A stretch of DNA of 64,000 nucleotides from Hybos culiciformis (Eukaryota > Arthropoda > Insecta > Diptera > Hybotidae). Positions 28,101-40,330 of this stretch are shown one piece after another. Position 1 is the first letter of the stretch, and each line of letters begins with the position of its first letter. The notes beneath the pieces were generated by a model. That model saw only the letters and a list, made by a program, of their open reading frames with translations. It was not told where the DNA came from and searched no databases. The DNA lies in NCBI GenBank assembly GCA_964007475.1, contig OZ023274.1, positions 95,799,750 through 95,863,749 on the forward strand. The letters are read 5' to 3'. The position numbers and the translations under genes were made by a program.

Positions 28101-28679
28101 TAATTATTTTTTATTTTTCTCTAATACCCATTTAATCCAAAATTAAATTAAAATAATTAGTTTAGAGAAATAAGAATCTTTTCCAAACTTTACTAAGTTT
28201 ACGGTATGAATATAGTTTTTGCAAATAACAAAAAGATTTTTAGGTTATGTGTTCTTTATTGCAACTGTAACAGATATAAACTAGATCTGACATTAACATC
28301 AAAGAATTTTGAAATTTTGTGTGAGTTGAAAGACAAGTTTATAAGTGTCCAGAAATGTTGAAAGACTTTTGAATGATTTTAGCGAACTTTCAACAAGTTG
28401 GAAGACAAGTTGAGTAAACATTCAACCCGTCTACAAGCATCTTTATTTAATTACGGAAACATTATTTTCTAAGTTGACTTAACTTTACTTTGATTCAATT
28501 TTAATAAAACTTAAGTTATGAAACTAATATATGAAAAAAAAAATTTTTGTTGAAAAAAATAAAATAAAAATAATAATAAAATAAAAAAAAAAAAATTAAA
28601 AAAATTTTCACTACGCACTAATAGGATGCTGACATAAATAAAATTTAATAGCTGGCAATACATAAAACTAATCTTTTTT

Positions 28680-28701
28680 TTTCTTCTTCTTCTTCTTCTT
28701 C
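28680..28701 (+). repeat. (TTC)n microsatellite
   Basis: About seven uninterrupted TTC units directly after a T run. Similar TTC/GAA tracts lie at 40305-40330 and 49014-49030. Confidence 0.85.
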
Positions 28702-29500
28702 ATGGCTTAAATTGCTTAAACATTTTAACATGAATATCAATGTTAAAATAACTAATTGAACTCTATAGGTATCAAAATTAAAAAACAAAAAAAAAAATTG
28801 TTAATTGATAGTAAAAAAATATAAAATGTGTTTCCAGATACCCTCTATACTAAAATATACAGATATAATTCATATACCTGTACATAATATGTACAGCTAA
28901 TTTACTAATATTATTTCCAATCTTTAAAAATCGTTAAATATTAATTATTTCTCGATTTATCAATGAATATATACCTATATATAATATATATTTTTTAGTT
29001 TATTTATAGTCAAGTAAGTATTTTCTCTTCCCCTTTTTTTTTTAATAAAGTAACTTGCGACTTTATGTGCGTTCAATTTCAAGAACATAAAATATAAAAT
29101 TTATTCATCTTTTATTCATTACAAATTAATGATCATCAATATTCTCAGAACTATATAATTAAATTTTTTTTTTTTTATTTTATTTTTTTTTCTTGTAAGA
29201 AGTTGAGAAAAGAAGGAAAATTTATAACAGAAATATCTATACTATATTATATATAATACAGATTTACAATTATGATTATGACCTATAATTACTAATCAAA
29301 AAGGTACACACTGTTCATATATTTTAGTTTTTTTTTTTCAGATATTCACATAGATATAATGTATTAAATGCAAAATAAGAAAAAGAAGTATAGCGTAAGA
29401 GTATCCTTCACATTTTTTTAAGGTTGGTTTGTTGGCGAAACTCTGAGAACTCCTAGGTCAGCAAAATTTAATCTTTTTAATAGGAATTCGCAGCTGAACC

Positions 29501-29745
29501 CAGAGGCGGATATTTGCCACCTTTAGGCACTATTAAAAAAAATTCAGAAAAAACACGTTAAAAAAGACATTTAACTTAAACATGACATAAAAAAATATTT
29601 TGAGGACATTTTGAGCTCTTATAGCCTTAAACGATTCTAAAAAGTTTTATACTATTTTTAAGTTCGAAAATTTTTTTTTAAGGAATTTTGTCGCCCATTA
29701 TTTGCCGCCCTAGTCCTAGTGTGCCTATTTGTAAATCCATCACTG
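29501..29745. mobile_element. Non-autonomous hAT-like element
   Basis: A 245-bp element. The left end is CAGAGGCGGATATTTGCCAC and the right end, read inward, is CAGTGATGGATTTACAAATA followed by GGCAC. Both fit the hAT-type CAGxGGCGGAT terminus, and both then carry an AGGCAC motif. Flanking 8-mers gctgaacc (29493-29500) and cctgaacc (29746-29753) differ only in the first base, as expected for an 8-bp hAT target-site duplication. No transposase remnant was seen. Confidence 0.8.
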
Positions 29746-32700
29746 CCTGAACCTATTCGCTATTTGTATCCAGTTTGTCTGTAGGTGTATTATAGAGTAA
29801 AACTTTTTAAAACCTTCCAAGGCTGACAGGAAAAATATATTTTTACTAACTCTAGGACATTACAAATATTAAGACTAAGAATTGGAGATTGAGGAATAAA
29901 CGAAAATATGATTTTTGTTTATCGACTAAATAGTACAAAACTTTGACTACTGAGAAAAATCTAAAATTCAAAATAAACCAAAAATTAACTGCAATTATTA
30001 GACAACTTTCCAGATGTAAAATTCATTACAGAATTCATTAAAGATGTGTAAAATTAGTGTTAGCACATTTTCATCTTTTAATAAAAAAGAATTTTTTTTT
30101 TGTAAATAATGGTAGAAAATGATCGTATAAATATCCTGAATGTACCAAATAAAATATACTACTTGCATTTAATTTTTTTCTTTTTTTCCTTCTAGATATT
30201 GATATTAAATTATATGTGGAATAATAACCACAGTGGAAAAAAGAAATAATACAAAAAAAAAAAACAAAAAGTTGAGAAAAAAGAGGCGCGATCATCACAA
30301 TTACGCTAAAAAATGCCACTAACCGTCGATTTTAAAAAAAAGCACCAATAAAAAAGAATTGTGTCCGTTACACAAAATGAACACACAAAAAAAGTAGGTA
30401 CATATAAGTAACATAACATAAAACTACAAAAGAACACACTTGAATTAAAAAAGTGAATTATGTGATAAGGACTTTTCAAATTGTGAATGATAGTCTGAAA
30501 GTTTATATTAAAGCTCATTTGTAGGCGTACCGCGTACCTAATTTAGATATGAAAGAAATGTTAAACAAATTCGCATAATATTTAACTTTTAGATTTAGAC
30601 TTTTAGTTCTAATTAAAATACTAGAAATCTCTGTATGACATATAGAAGTTTTACTTCAATAAATCTACTTTAATACCATCGTCCGTCAATCCGATGATTA
30701 AAAAGATATGCAAATTAAATAAAAATAGATCAATTCTGCAGATTAGTGTTATCTTTTCAGAGTAAAAAAAAATTATATGCAAAATTATGCAAAAAAAAAA
30801 AGTTTTTTTTTGTCATTTTCTTTTTATGCTTTTTTTTCTTTTTTACTTTAATCAAAATTAAGTACAACTATACAAATTATTCTCAGGAAAACATTTTTTA
30901 TGTACAATCGAGTATATAATTTTTTTTTGGTAATGCAAAGAACATTGTTGTTTTGGAGACATAATAAAAATTGTAGTAGAAACCAATAATAAAGGATCTT
31001 GTTTTACTCTTTTTTTTTAAATTGCAAGATAATTACACAACCTCTCATTAATATGTCCATATATATATATATGTGCATATTTAAACTTAATATTTTTATT
31101 ATTTATGGTAGCAATTGTTCTTTTAACGCAAAAGACAACAATGAGTTAGGAAAGAAAATATTAACATAATTTCTTAGTTGGTATATGTATTGACAATAAT
31201 AACTTAAAAAAAATTATGTTTTTTTGAAATATTGAGAAGTCTTGAAGGCCATAAGAGGCAAAATAGAAACGCAATATAGAATAAAATAAAACAGAAAGAT
31301 TTCAGTCAGTAAAAAGAAGCAGTATCTTAGAATTATTAAAAGCCAGGAGAAACACACTTCAATGAAATTATAATGTATAAAATCTGTATCATTTGACACC
31401 AAATTAAGTACATTACGAGACTAAGCCAGTTCATCAAATAAATGTTTTAGATTTATTTTCGTTTTATTACAGCAAAATAAATATAAGTAAATTGCATATA
31501 TCTAGAATGCATTTTCTTAAGATGTAGTTGTTGTATGTAGTGAATCAAGTGATTTGACAGTTTGTTCAATATTTCTTAACATAGTTATAAAATTTTACCT
31601 CTTACTGATATTTGTAATATTTAATAATGATTCCCTAATGTTATAAATATATGTGCAGTATACACAGTAGGTATATACATTAATAAAAAAAAAACCTGGG
31701 GGAATATTTCAATCAATGAATTTTTGAAAAAATTTATAATTAGACTTTAAAAAGGATTGTCTGCAATTGTGTTTACTCAATTTTAATAATAATAATAATA
31801 ATTTTTTTTTCCTTATAATAATTTGTTCATAGATGTACATTGGTATTAGTATTAAATTTATGTATATTTATTATTATATTCTTTGTGCATTAGACTTGGA
31901 CATCTATAGGTAGGTAAAATTCAATTTTGGTATACAAAAAAAATTTTTATACAATTTTCTGTTCTGAATTTAAATAAAAAAAAATATAAATAAAGGGTTA
32001 ACAAAATAAAAAATGCATTGATTTTTATTTACGAATTTCATTTTTATTTTTTTTGTTATATGAAGGACAAAGGATAGTAGTCTCATATAGGAAAAAAAAA
32101 GATTTACACTGAAAAAAAGATACATGAACTTACATTTTATTCAAAGAGAATTTTTTACTGAATAACATATCAGTTATTAATCAAGGTTAAAAATTATGTA
32201 ACACAGCACAAAATCGTAAAAATAAAGTGAAGTGTAAAGTGTTGGAATAATCGAATTCTTCTAAGTATAAAATTATAAAGCATAAAAAAGGTAAGAAAGT
32301 AAGTATGAGAATAAAATATAAAATAATATTAAGTTAAAGTACACTTTATTAAAAAGTCAGGCTGGAAGATTTTTTCTGTTCGAGAAGAAAATCTAAAAAA
32401 TCCATAAAATTTAAATAAAATCGTGGTGCGACAAGCTTAAGACTCTAAGTTTAAAAAAAATCCAGCTCACTTAACTTGGAGCAAGGTCCATATTCTCTAT
32501 CACATCAAAAAATCTCTTCAGTCAAGATTGTAACCGGATCCAATTTTTCGCAGTCAAGGCTTTTAAACATCTAATATCTTCCAACAATTTATACATAAGT
32601 TATTTTTTTTCCGTGTTTTCTAGAAATTAGATAAACGTAATTACGTTCTTTTTTTATTATTCTTAAAAGGATCTCTTCTCTGTGAACATTTAATATAAAA

Positions 32701-35418
32701 TATTTTTTTTATGCGCTTGGACGATGATGATATTAATTTTTTTTTGTTTTGTATTTGAATTCATTAAAGAAAAAAAAAATGTGTTATCTTTATTTTTATT
32801 TCTCTTAAAGGGATTTCGTGTCCATTTGGAAAAATTTTTGTTTAAGATTTCTTTTTTTACCTTTCGTAATATTTTTTTTTTGTTCTTTATTTTTTTTTTA
32901 TAAAAAAGGATTAATGTTTTCTTATGATTTGTTGTTGTTGTTGTCGTTCTTGAACATAAATACATACAGCGCGGTCGATATAGTGTTCAAAAAGTACCTT
33001 CAAAAGTATTTTTTTATTTATTTTTATTATTATATAAAAACTATAGGTACTTTTTATTTAGGTAACCAACGGTCGAAAATTTTTCTTTTTGTGTTTCTTA
33101 ATTTAAAAAGAGAAAAAAAAAAAATGAAATAATAATAGTTCATAAAAAGGACCATGGGAAAGTGTGAGATGAGGACAGTTTTTGAATGAAGGGGTATAAT
33201 TTTAAGCAAGAATAAAAAAAAAGATATGATATGATTTTAAAAAACAGAATAGTATTTTTTTTTTTTTTTTAATTTTAAATATTCATTTTAACCGAATTTT
33301 ATGATTGTGGTAAAATCTCGAAAATATGATTCAAGAGTTAATGCGCCTCGGTTTAACTCAACAGTATAGTTAGAACAAAAAAAATATGTAAATGCGAAAT
33401 GGGAGTTGTGATAAAAGATTCCTAAATTTTTTTCATAATTGCTTCAAAAAATTTAATACAAATGATTTGAAATAATTTTAGATTGCTTTTAATATAAAAT
33501 ATTTTAGTTGTGGACATAATGAACTAAAACCGAAAAATTATGATTCCTTTTAAAACGATGTTAAAAAGAGATGAAAATTAGATGGACAAAAATTTAAGAA
33601 AAACCACATAAATATTATATATAAATTTTTTTTTCGTCTCAATATATGATAATAAAGAATTTATGGAATATTGTAACGCACCTTTTGATTAAAAACAAGA
33701 CATTTTGGACCAAAAAAAAATGGATATCTAAAAAGGGTTATATATGTATACAACATATATACACCATATATCGTAATTTATGAATTAGAAAAAAAAAATT
33801 TGAAATTTATGTTGTTTTTTTATTTTTAAGATTTTTAATAGATATTAAGAGTAAATATAAGAAGAAAAAAAAATTAAATGCTTTAATAATATTTAAATTG
33901 TATAATGGGAAGGTTCAAAAAGGTTCAATTTGAACAGCTGATAAGAAAAATTATTTGTATTTAAAATAATATTCAATATTATATAAAATATTGATTTCTG
34001 TTAAATTTCTTAATATTCTGTTTTTGAAGTTTTTGTATATACATAAAATAAATTTTCATATTATAGATAAATGTTTACCTTTTTATATTAAAAATTCTCA
34101 TTTTCAAAGAAAAAACTAACTTTTAGATCGAAATCAGGAATAGTCGCTGAGATTTGGGTGGTTGATCATTATTTATATATTTTCGATGTCAAAGCAAAAA
34201 TTGGCTTTTAAAAGTGTTTTCAAACCGAGAGTATGTATTTTTTCTATAATGCAATATCTGTTATAAAAATATGTAAAATTAAATTTGTTTTAACTAAAAT
34301 GAAAGAGTTGATACAGATCATTTTGGAACAAAAAATGTCATTCGATTTATAATAAATTTGTCAGAATTTAGAAATAAATGATATTCGCTAATTCAATAAA
34401 AGTTTATAATATTACTAAAAATTTTCCCGCATTAAATTTAAATTTAATTTGTTTCCTTCAGGCCTTCTTATTTTTAATGGATTATGTAGAATTCTTACCG
34501 TGTCCACCTATAAATGTTAACAAGATCATTTACTATATAAAAATGGATTCTATTTCGCAGTGTATAGTTACACAAACTTGATAATTGTTTTTTTTTAACA
34601 AGTGATAATACTTCGTTCACCAAATCGTTCATATTTTGATTTCCATTTCCATCAAACTATTTCTTCATCTTTTTTGCTTTCTAACAAAGAAATTCACAGA
34701 AATTCGGCAACTTTTTTTTCTTATAGCTAAGTGACCTCATCAGGGGTCAATATGATTTGCATAATTATCCCTTTTTTTTCTTTTGGGAACTAAAAAACAG
34801 AATTCCTTTTCATAGAATAAAATTCTAGGTAAAAGGACGTTTTAACAGATTTGGCACGTAGAAAAAATACCAACACTGAGGCAAAATGTTAAAAATTAAA
34901 ACAAAACAAAAAAAAGATGATATGACATAAAACATATTTCATGAGCATTCGTACAATATGGAATAGAAAAAAAATCATATATATACAGATGAATTTTTTG
35001 TCACGGTTACACGAACATGAAACTATAAATAATGAGGATTATAAAAAGGACAATTTGATCATAAGCACAGTGAAATGACATTTTTTTTAAATATTATATA
35101 CCTGGGAAAATAAATGGCATTTTCGTATACAAACCATGAATGATCACCCTGAACCCAGGCTTGAATATTGTTAAGAACTTTTACCTTTTCAGTTCTTATT
35201 TGAATGATAAACTTGGTTAACCCATTTGATATTTTAATAAATATTAAGTGCTATAATATTAAGTTTTGATTAAACAATACTATCAAAAAAGATATTTATT
35301 TAAAAAAAATATATAAAATCATCATTTTCAATTCACATTCTTATTAGATTTGGAGCATAATTTATATTTAATATATAATAAATTTTATTCAAAAATATAT
35401 ATATTGTAATTAACCTAC

Positions 35419-35479
35419 CTGGGTTCGGTCAGCCAATCCGAGTAGGCTAAAGAAAAAGCACCGCCGGTATCCAGATTGA
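35419..35479 (-). CDS. grh: Probable grainy head short upstream exon (exon A, 5' end uncertain)
   Basis: A GC-rich island in an A/T sea, with one open frame on the minus strand reading NLDTGGAFSLAYSDWLTEP and then AG, directly followed by the donor CCCAG/gtaggt. The two trailing bases plus the first base of exon B form an arginine codon, so the phase fits exon B (and exon C as well). Known: vertebrate GRHL proteins have [22 protein letters not shown] before the YDYYKV motif. AYSDWLTEP aligns to AWKSYLENP at A, aromatic, aromatic, L and P, and exon B then supplies TTPSIN. The 5' border is unclear. A strong acceptor (tgctttttctttag) would make a 28-nt microexon starting at 35446; a weaker AG at 35500-35499 would give a longer exon. 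The frame runs open up to a stop at about 35512, with no ATG. It could instead be a conserved non-coding element or repeat. Confidence 0.5.
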
Positions 35480-35895
35480 AATTTTTTTTTATATTTAACT
35501 TAATTAAAAGATTAAATCAATTTTTTTTATATTTAATTAAAAGAACATAACTTAATTTTTTTTGTTCTTTTATGTTTTTATTTTTATGTAAAAATTAAAT
35601 TAAATTATAGTTTTTCACACTGTTGATTTCAAATTTTCTTTAAATAATTTTTTTAAATATATGTAACTATTATTATTAGAAATAATTAATTATCAGTATT
35701 TTTATGTTTTAAATAAAAAAAAAAAAATTAAAATAACTATAATTAAAAATTAATTAGAAATTTTGTAAAAAAAAAAATCTATATATATATATATGTATAC
35801 AGGAAATAAAAATAAAGCAAAATGACCCTGATATCTAATTAGCTAAAATATGTATATATAACTTATTATAGGTATTTGATTCACTTGATGACGTA

Positions 35896-35919
35896 TTTTT
35901 TTTTTTTTTTTTTTTTTTT
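35896..35919 (+). repeat. T24 homopolymer
   Basis: The longest uninterrupted T run noticed in the window. On the grh sense strand it is an A run, about 480 nt upstream of exon A. It is likely to be length-polymorphic and a source of sequencing error. Confidence 0.9.
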
Positions 35920-37603
35920 GAACTTTTGAAAGAAAAACCTGAATTTTAAAATAAAATAATAAAAAAGATTTTTCATTTTTTTTTTCTTCTTTTTTTAAAT
36001 TTTAATTTTTTTTTTTGCCAAGAACAGGTATTGATGGTTAATTGAAATTTAAATTTCGATTTTATTTCTACTTTGAGGAATAGGATCAAGTTTTTTTTTA
36101 TAATTATGTTTTTTTGAACAAAAAAAAAAACATAAAAATAAAAATAAAATGTTTCATAATAAATTTTATTATTATTTATTTAGAATTTAAATATTTCTTC
36201 AGTGCCAAAAATTAATTTCAATGTTATTTGGACAATATACTATATATATCTAAGTATAGTTATTATGTGATTAATTAGCATATAAAACAAAGTAATAGAG
36301 AATATTGAGTATGGTATGTTGTGGGATATGGTTCAATTGGAACTATGAATTTGAATCTACTGTGAAAAAAAAATCCCAGTGGAGTTTAGACAGTTAGATT
36401 ACAACTTGCCCAAAAATGTACAGCAATTAAATTGTAGCAAACGATGTTACATCAAAATTATAGTTTTCATTATTTTTCCTAATTTTAATCTTGTTGAAGT
36501 CATAGTTTGGCGTACAAAAAATGTACCTGCCGAACTATATGCTTATTAGTGTAGCAAGAACATAACTTGAATTAACTACAATATACGTTGTGTTGTATTC
36601 CTATATAGTTTCAGATAGTATGAATAGAAAACTAATGAAGTATTAGGATTTTCGCTAAAATATCATTTTGTAGTCATCTAGGTTTCATATACTAAATTCC
36701 GAGTAATTGTTCTAATTGACAAACATTTTCCGATCTCTACAGCGACACCTTAGCAGAAATTATATACTACGGCTGTATGTTCACTTAATTCTGTTACTTT
36801 ATGTATTTATTAGGCCTAGAGATAGAACTCACAAATTTTATTATTTAATGTTAAACTTTCTAATATAACGTTTATAAGTGAAAAACTTCAATCTTCAACG
36901 TTTGAAGAAAAAAAAACATTACGAATGTAACACGTATTATGTGTCAAAACAATAATATTTTTTTTAACAAACAATAATATTTGCAGAATCAATGAGCTTC
37001 TTATTATCTTTCTATATGTATATACATATTGCCGCCAAACATAAACAAAAAAGAAAATATAAGCTTAAATACCTGTTAAAAATGATTATTATTTATATTT
37101 AATTTTTATTTTATTTTTTTTTGTTTTTCTTGAACAAATATATAAAACTTAGAGAGCACAAAAAGAAAAAAAGATGATAAAATTCAGAAGTCATCTAATA
37201 TATTTAAAATTAAATTTTTAAAATGACAAAAAATTAAGCATTGATCTTGTAAAACTTGAAAAAAAAAATAAATAAAAATAAATAATAATAATTTCTGGAA
37301 TTGGATAAAAAACATAAAACTAGTTTTCAAAAAAGCATTTGAGACAGAAAGAAAAAAGAAAAAACAAAACAAAAGCACAAACATTAAAAATATAATATGC
37401 CCTTAAGTTTATTTTGATTTAAGATTCTGTTTAATTTTTTTTAAGATAAATTTTTAAGAAATTTTTAATTTTTTTTTTTTTTTAAGAAATGAATTAAGAA
37501 TATTCTTTTTTTTTGAATTGATATATTTTTCAATTATTAATAAATATCTGATTTTTGCATAGTTCTTAAGCCTTGTAATATGTATTTACAGTATCCCATA
37601 TAC

Positions 37604-38175
37604 CAGGGGTGGCAAAACTTTCAAGTCTTGCGGACGACTTTTAACTAAATTAAATCTGGCGGTCTACCAGAAAAACTATTTTCAATTGTTACCTGTAGTT
37701 ATTCTATTTATTCTATTTAAATACAAAACAAATTAGAAAAAACTTACAATACTATACTAGAATGTAAACATATCTTAATATAATCTTATTTACTGCTACT
37801 ACTTGCACCTGATACGTGGCACTGCATCTTATCAGCAAGTTCTTCGTATTTCGGGTCATAGGATTGTAGCGTTCCTTATTAATGTTTTGCTTTTATTTTA
37901 TGGCCTACTTGTTCAAACACATGAAATTTATTCCAATTATTAACAAACTGTATATATTTGAATTTCAAACTAAAAATTTACTACACTCTGAGTGTTATTT
38001 GATTAATATTATGTTTCTAATTGGAATTTTTTTGTCATATGAATCGAAACTTATTTTAAATATGTTTATAAAGTTGAAAATTCAATAAGTAAAAAACTGA
38101 TTTTTATATACAATTTTCCATAGTGCTCGCGGGCTACTTTCGATAGCTACGCGGTCGACGCTTTTGCCATCCCTG
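37604..38175 (-). mobile_element. hAT element, internally deleted
   Basis: A 572-bp element with a perfect 8-bp target-site duplication ccatatac (37596-37603 and 38176-38183). The termini are CAGGGGTGGCAAAAC on the left and CAGGGATGGCAAAAG on the right when read inward, a classic hAT end; both are followed by a GCGG- or CGCG-rich subterminal block. A C-terminal transposase remnant lies on the minus strand (listed separately). The perfect duplication suggests modest age, but the gene is mostly deleted. Confidence 0.93.
37786..37869 (-). pseudogene. C-terminal remnant of a hAT transposase
   Basis: 27 codons plus a stop inside the hAT element, reading LQSYDPKYEELADKMQ then CHVSGASSSSK. Known: many hAT transposases and their domesticated ZBED-type relatives end with a P-x-(Y/F)-x-x-L ... 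Q-x-x-V-S pattern, which this shows. Immediately upstream in this frame is a stop, marking the internal-deletion junction. The zinc-finger BED domain and catalytic core are absent, so the remnant is non-functional. Confidence 0.65.
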
Positions 38176-38979
38176 CCATATACAGTATCCCTTATACAGT
38201 ACCCCTTAGGCTTTAGTATTCTGATTTTTATCTGACGCTCGTTGAAATTATCTAAAATTGAATTGAAACCATATTTTACGTGCAAATAGATGATAAAATA
38301 TTTTCAAAATCTACACAAATGGTAGTCATATTAAATAAAAACTGATAAAAAAAATTAAGCCAAAAATTAGAACGTGATATTTAAATAAATAAAATAAAAA
38401 AAAACTATACATTATATTCAAAAGATAATACTATTAATTTAGAAAATAAATAATTAAGATGATGACAAATTTTAATTTTTCTCGTTATGACTATACAATT
38501 AACATGACTTAACGGTTGATGATGAATGACGTTAAAATGTTAAATTTCAATTTTTTTTCCCCTGTTTGAATATACTATGAGTATGCACCTATGTTAATGT
38601 ATTTATTTATTAATAGATTTTATAATGTAATTTTATATATTATTATTAATGCTTCATTTAAAATAAGTAGAAAACTTGAATCATTTAAGTATAAATGAAT
38701 AAAAATAAAAAAAAAAACCTAATAATAATAATAAAAAAATTCTTTTAAAAAATAATTCATAAACCGCGTTAATTATAATTTTAAATATATATATGTACGT
38801 TAAATAAGTTGATAATGGTTAGAAATCATAATATTTATCACCTTAATTTATTACTATTTTAATTTTTTATGACAAAATTTATTACAAAATTATTTTGAAT
38901 TAATGTTTAAATATATTTAAATTTAATATTTACTTAAATGTGATTTAAATGCGATTTAAACAGATTTAATTTAACAACT

Positions 38980-39508
38980 ATCATTACACAAATTCCAGGT
39001 AGGATCAAACCATACAACCTGCTGTACAATATTATTGCGCAGTGAACTAAGGCGCCAAGGGGTGTTATTCAACTAGTCGCAGAATTCTAGTTGCAAGATG
39101 TCGAATAACAATATCTGATCCGTACATATTTGAATTGTAAGTTCGATAAATGCAGTCTGTTCTCATATTAAATCAGAGATCTACTATCTTTGAAAATATT
39201 GCTTCCTGAAACCTCTACTGATCCTTTTATTTTCTTACTTAAATATCATTACAGAAATTCCAGCGAGGATCAAACCATGCAACGAAATTATTGCGCACCA
39301 AACTAAGGCACTAATAGTGAGCAAGTTGTTATTAAACTAGTCCCAGAACTCTAGTTGCAAGATGTCGAATAACAAGATCTGGCCTACTTTCGTTCAACAT
39401 ATTTGAATTATAAATTCACAGTCTGTTCTCGTATTTAAATCAGAGTTCTAGTCCGTTTGAAAATATTACTTCCCTTACTTTTGTCCTCTAGTCCTTTTAT
39501 TTCTTTAC
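38980..39508. repeat. Two-copy tandem duplication, about 265-bp unit
   Basis: Copy 1 (38980-39244) and copy 2 (39245-about 39508) share atcattacasaaattccag, then gaggatcaaacca, attattgcgca, actaaggc, ctagttgcaagatgtcgaat and cagtctgttctc, in the same order. The copies have diverged by many substitutions and short indels, so the duplication is old. Composition is less A/T-biased than the surroundings. No open frame continues through a unit. It may be part of a decayed repeat or a duplicated regulatory block. Confidence 0.85.
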
Positions 39509-40304
39509 AACCAGCAATGCTACACCATTATCTGAGATTGTAGGTAGATATAATAAATAATTAAAAAACCTAATAAAAATGAATAAAGAAGTGCATGATT
39601 TTTTCACCTTTTGACATTCTACATTCATGAAACTATTAAAAAATTTTATTAAATTTAATGATTTTTATTATTTTATTTTTATTAAAACAAAACAAAGAAA
39701 AAAAACATTATAGTTAATAATACTAATAATAATAATCAATTAATTTTTTTGAATGCATTAATTAATGTCTGGAAATTAATAAAATTTAACCTTTTTGAAG
39801 TTCGCATTTAAAAAAAAAAAACTAAAATTTTGCAATTCATATTTTCTGAAAAATAATAATAAAATATTTCGACACTTCGATACTGAGCTTTTATAAGTTT
39901 AAAAAATAAAAAATTTACATTTACATCATTGAACAAAAAAAAAAACGAAGAAAAAATTAATTACAGGTTATGAAAGGTCAGTTTTAGAAAATAAAATTAA
40001 ATAAATTATTGAAAAATCATATATAGCCGACATTATTTAGCATTTTTTTTTTAATATATAAATTTATGGTCAAGTGGCTGCTTCTTTAATGCACAAGTAT
40101 TTTTTTAGCAAAAATTATTATTATTATTATTAACTATTTTTTTTATTTTGTATAGTGTTAGAAAAGATTATAATAATAATTTATATATTTTTCTTCGCAC
40201 ATAAGATTTAATAAAACATTTAATTTATAAAAATTAACTTTTGAAAGAAAAAAAAAATAAAAAGCTCATTTTCATCCGCAAACAACATTCAAAATGATTT
40301 TTAT

Positions 40305-40330
40305 TTCTTCTTCTTCTTCTTCTTCTTCTT
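40305..40330 (+). repeat. (TTC)n microsatellite
   Basis: About nine TTC units with no interruption, in the intron upstream of exon A. Confidence 0.85.

Larger units (their letters stand above)
14319..35418 (-). other. grh: grh intron between exons A and B (about 21 kb)
   Basis: If exon A is real, this 21.1-kb stretch is one intron running from the gtaggt donor at 35418 to the gacag acceptor at 14319. Without exon A it is simply part of a longer intron upstream of exon B. It is mostly A/T low complexity. Delimited content: a hAT-like element at 29501-29745, a possible solitary hAT-type end at 16081-16160, and microsatellites at 28680-28701 (TTC), 18440-18460 (AT) and 31787-31801 (AAT). Two weaker juxtaposed acceptor/donor pairs lie at 16236/16235 and 35102/35101. 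Stretches of mixed composition at 14930-15150, 17820-18110, 23630-23790, 24140-24190, 24620-24730 and 32330-32580 resemble nothing I recognise; they could be old repeats or enhancers. Confidence 0.6.

Noticed and set aside
32818..33132. 104-codon plus-strand open frame
   Set aside because: Dominated by phenylalanine and lysine from T/A runs. The opposite strand is equally open; no domain is visible.
35415..35475. tRNA-derived SINE or tRNA fragment (gggttcggtcagccaatcc)
   Set aside because: The box-B-like ggttcg lacks the full ggttcgannc pattern, there is no box A at the right distance and no acceptor stem. The grh exon reading has better phase and homology support.
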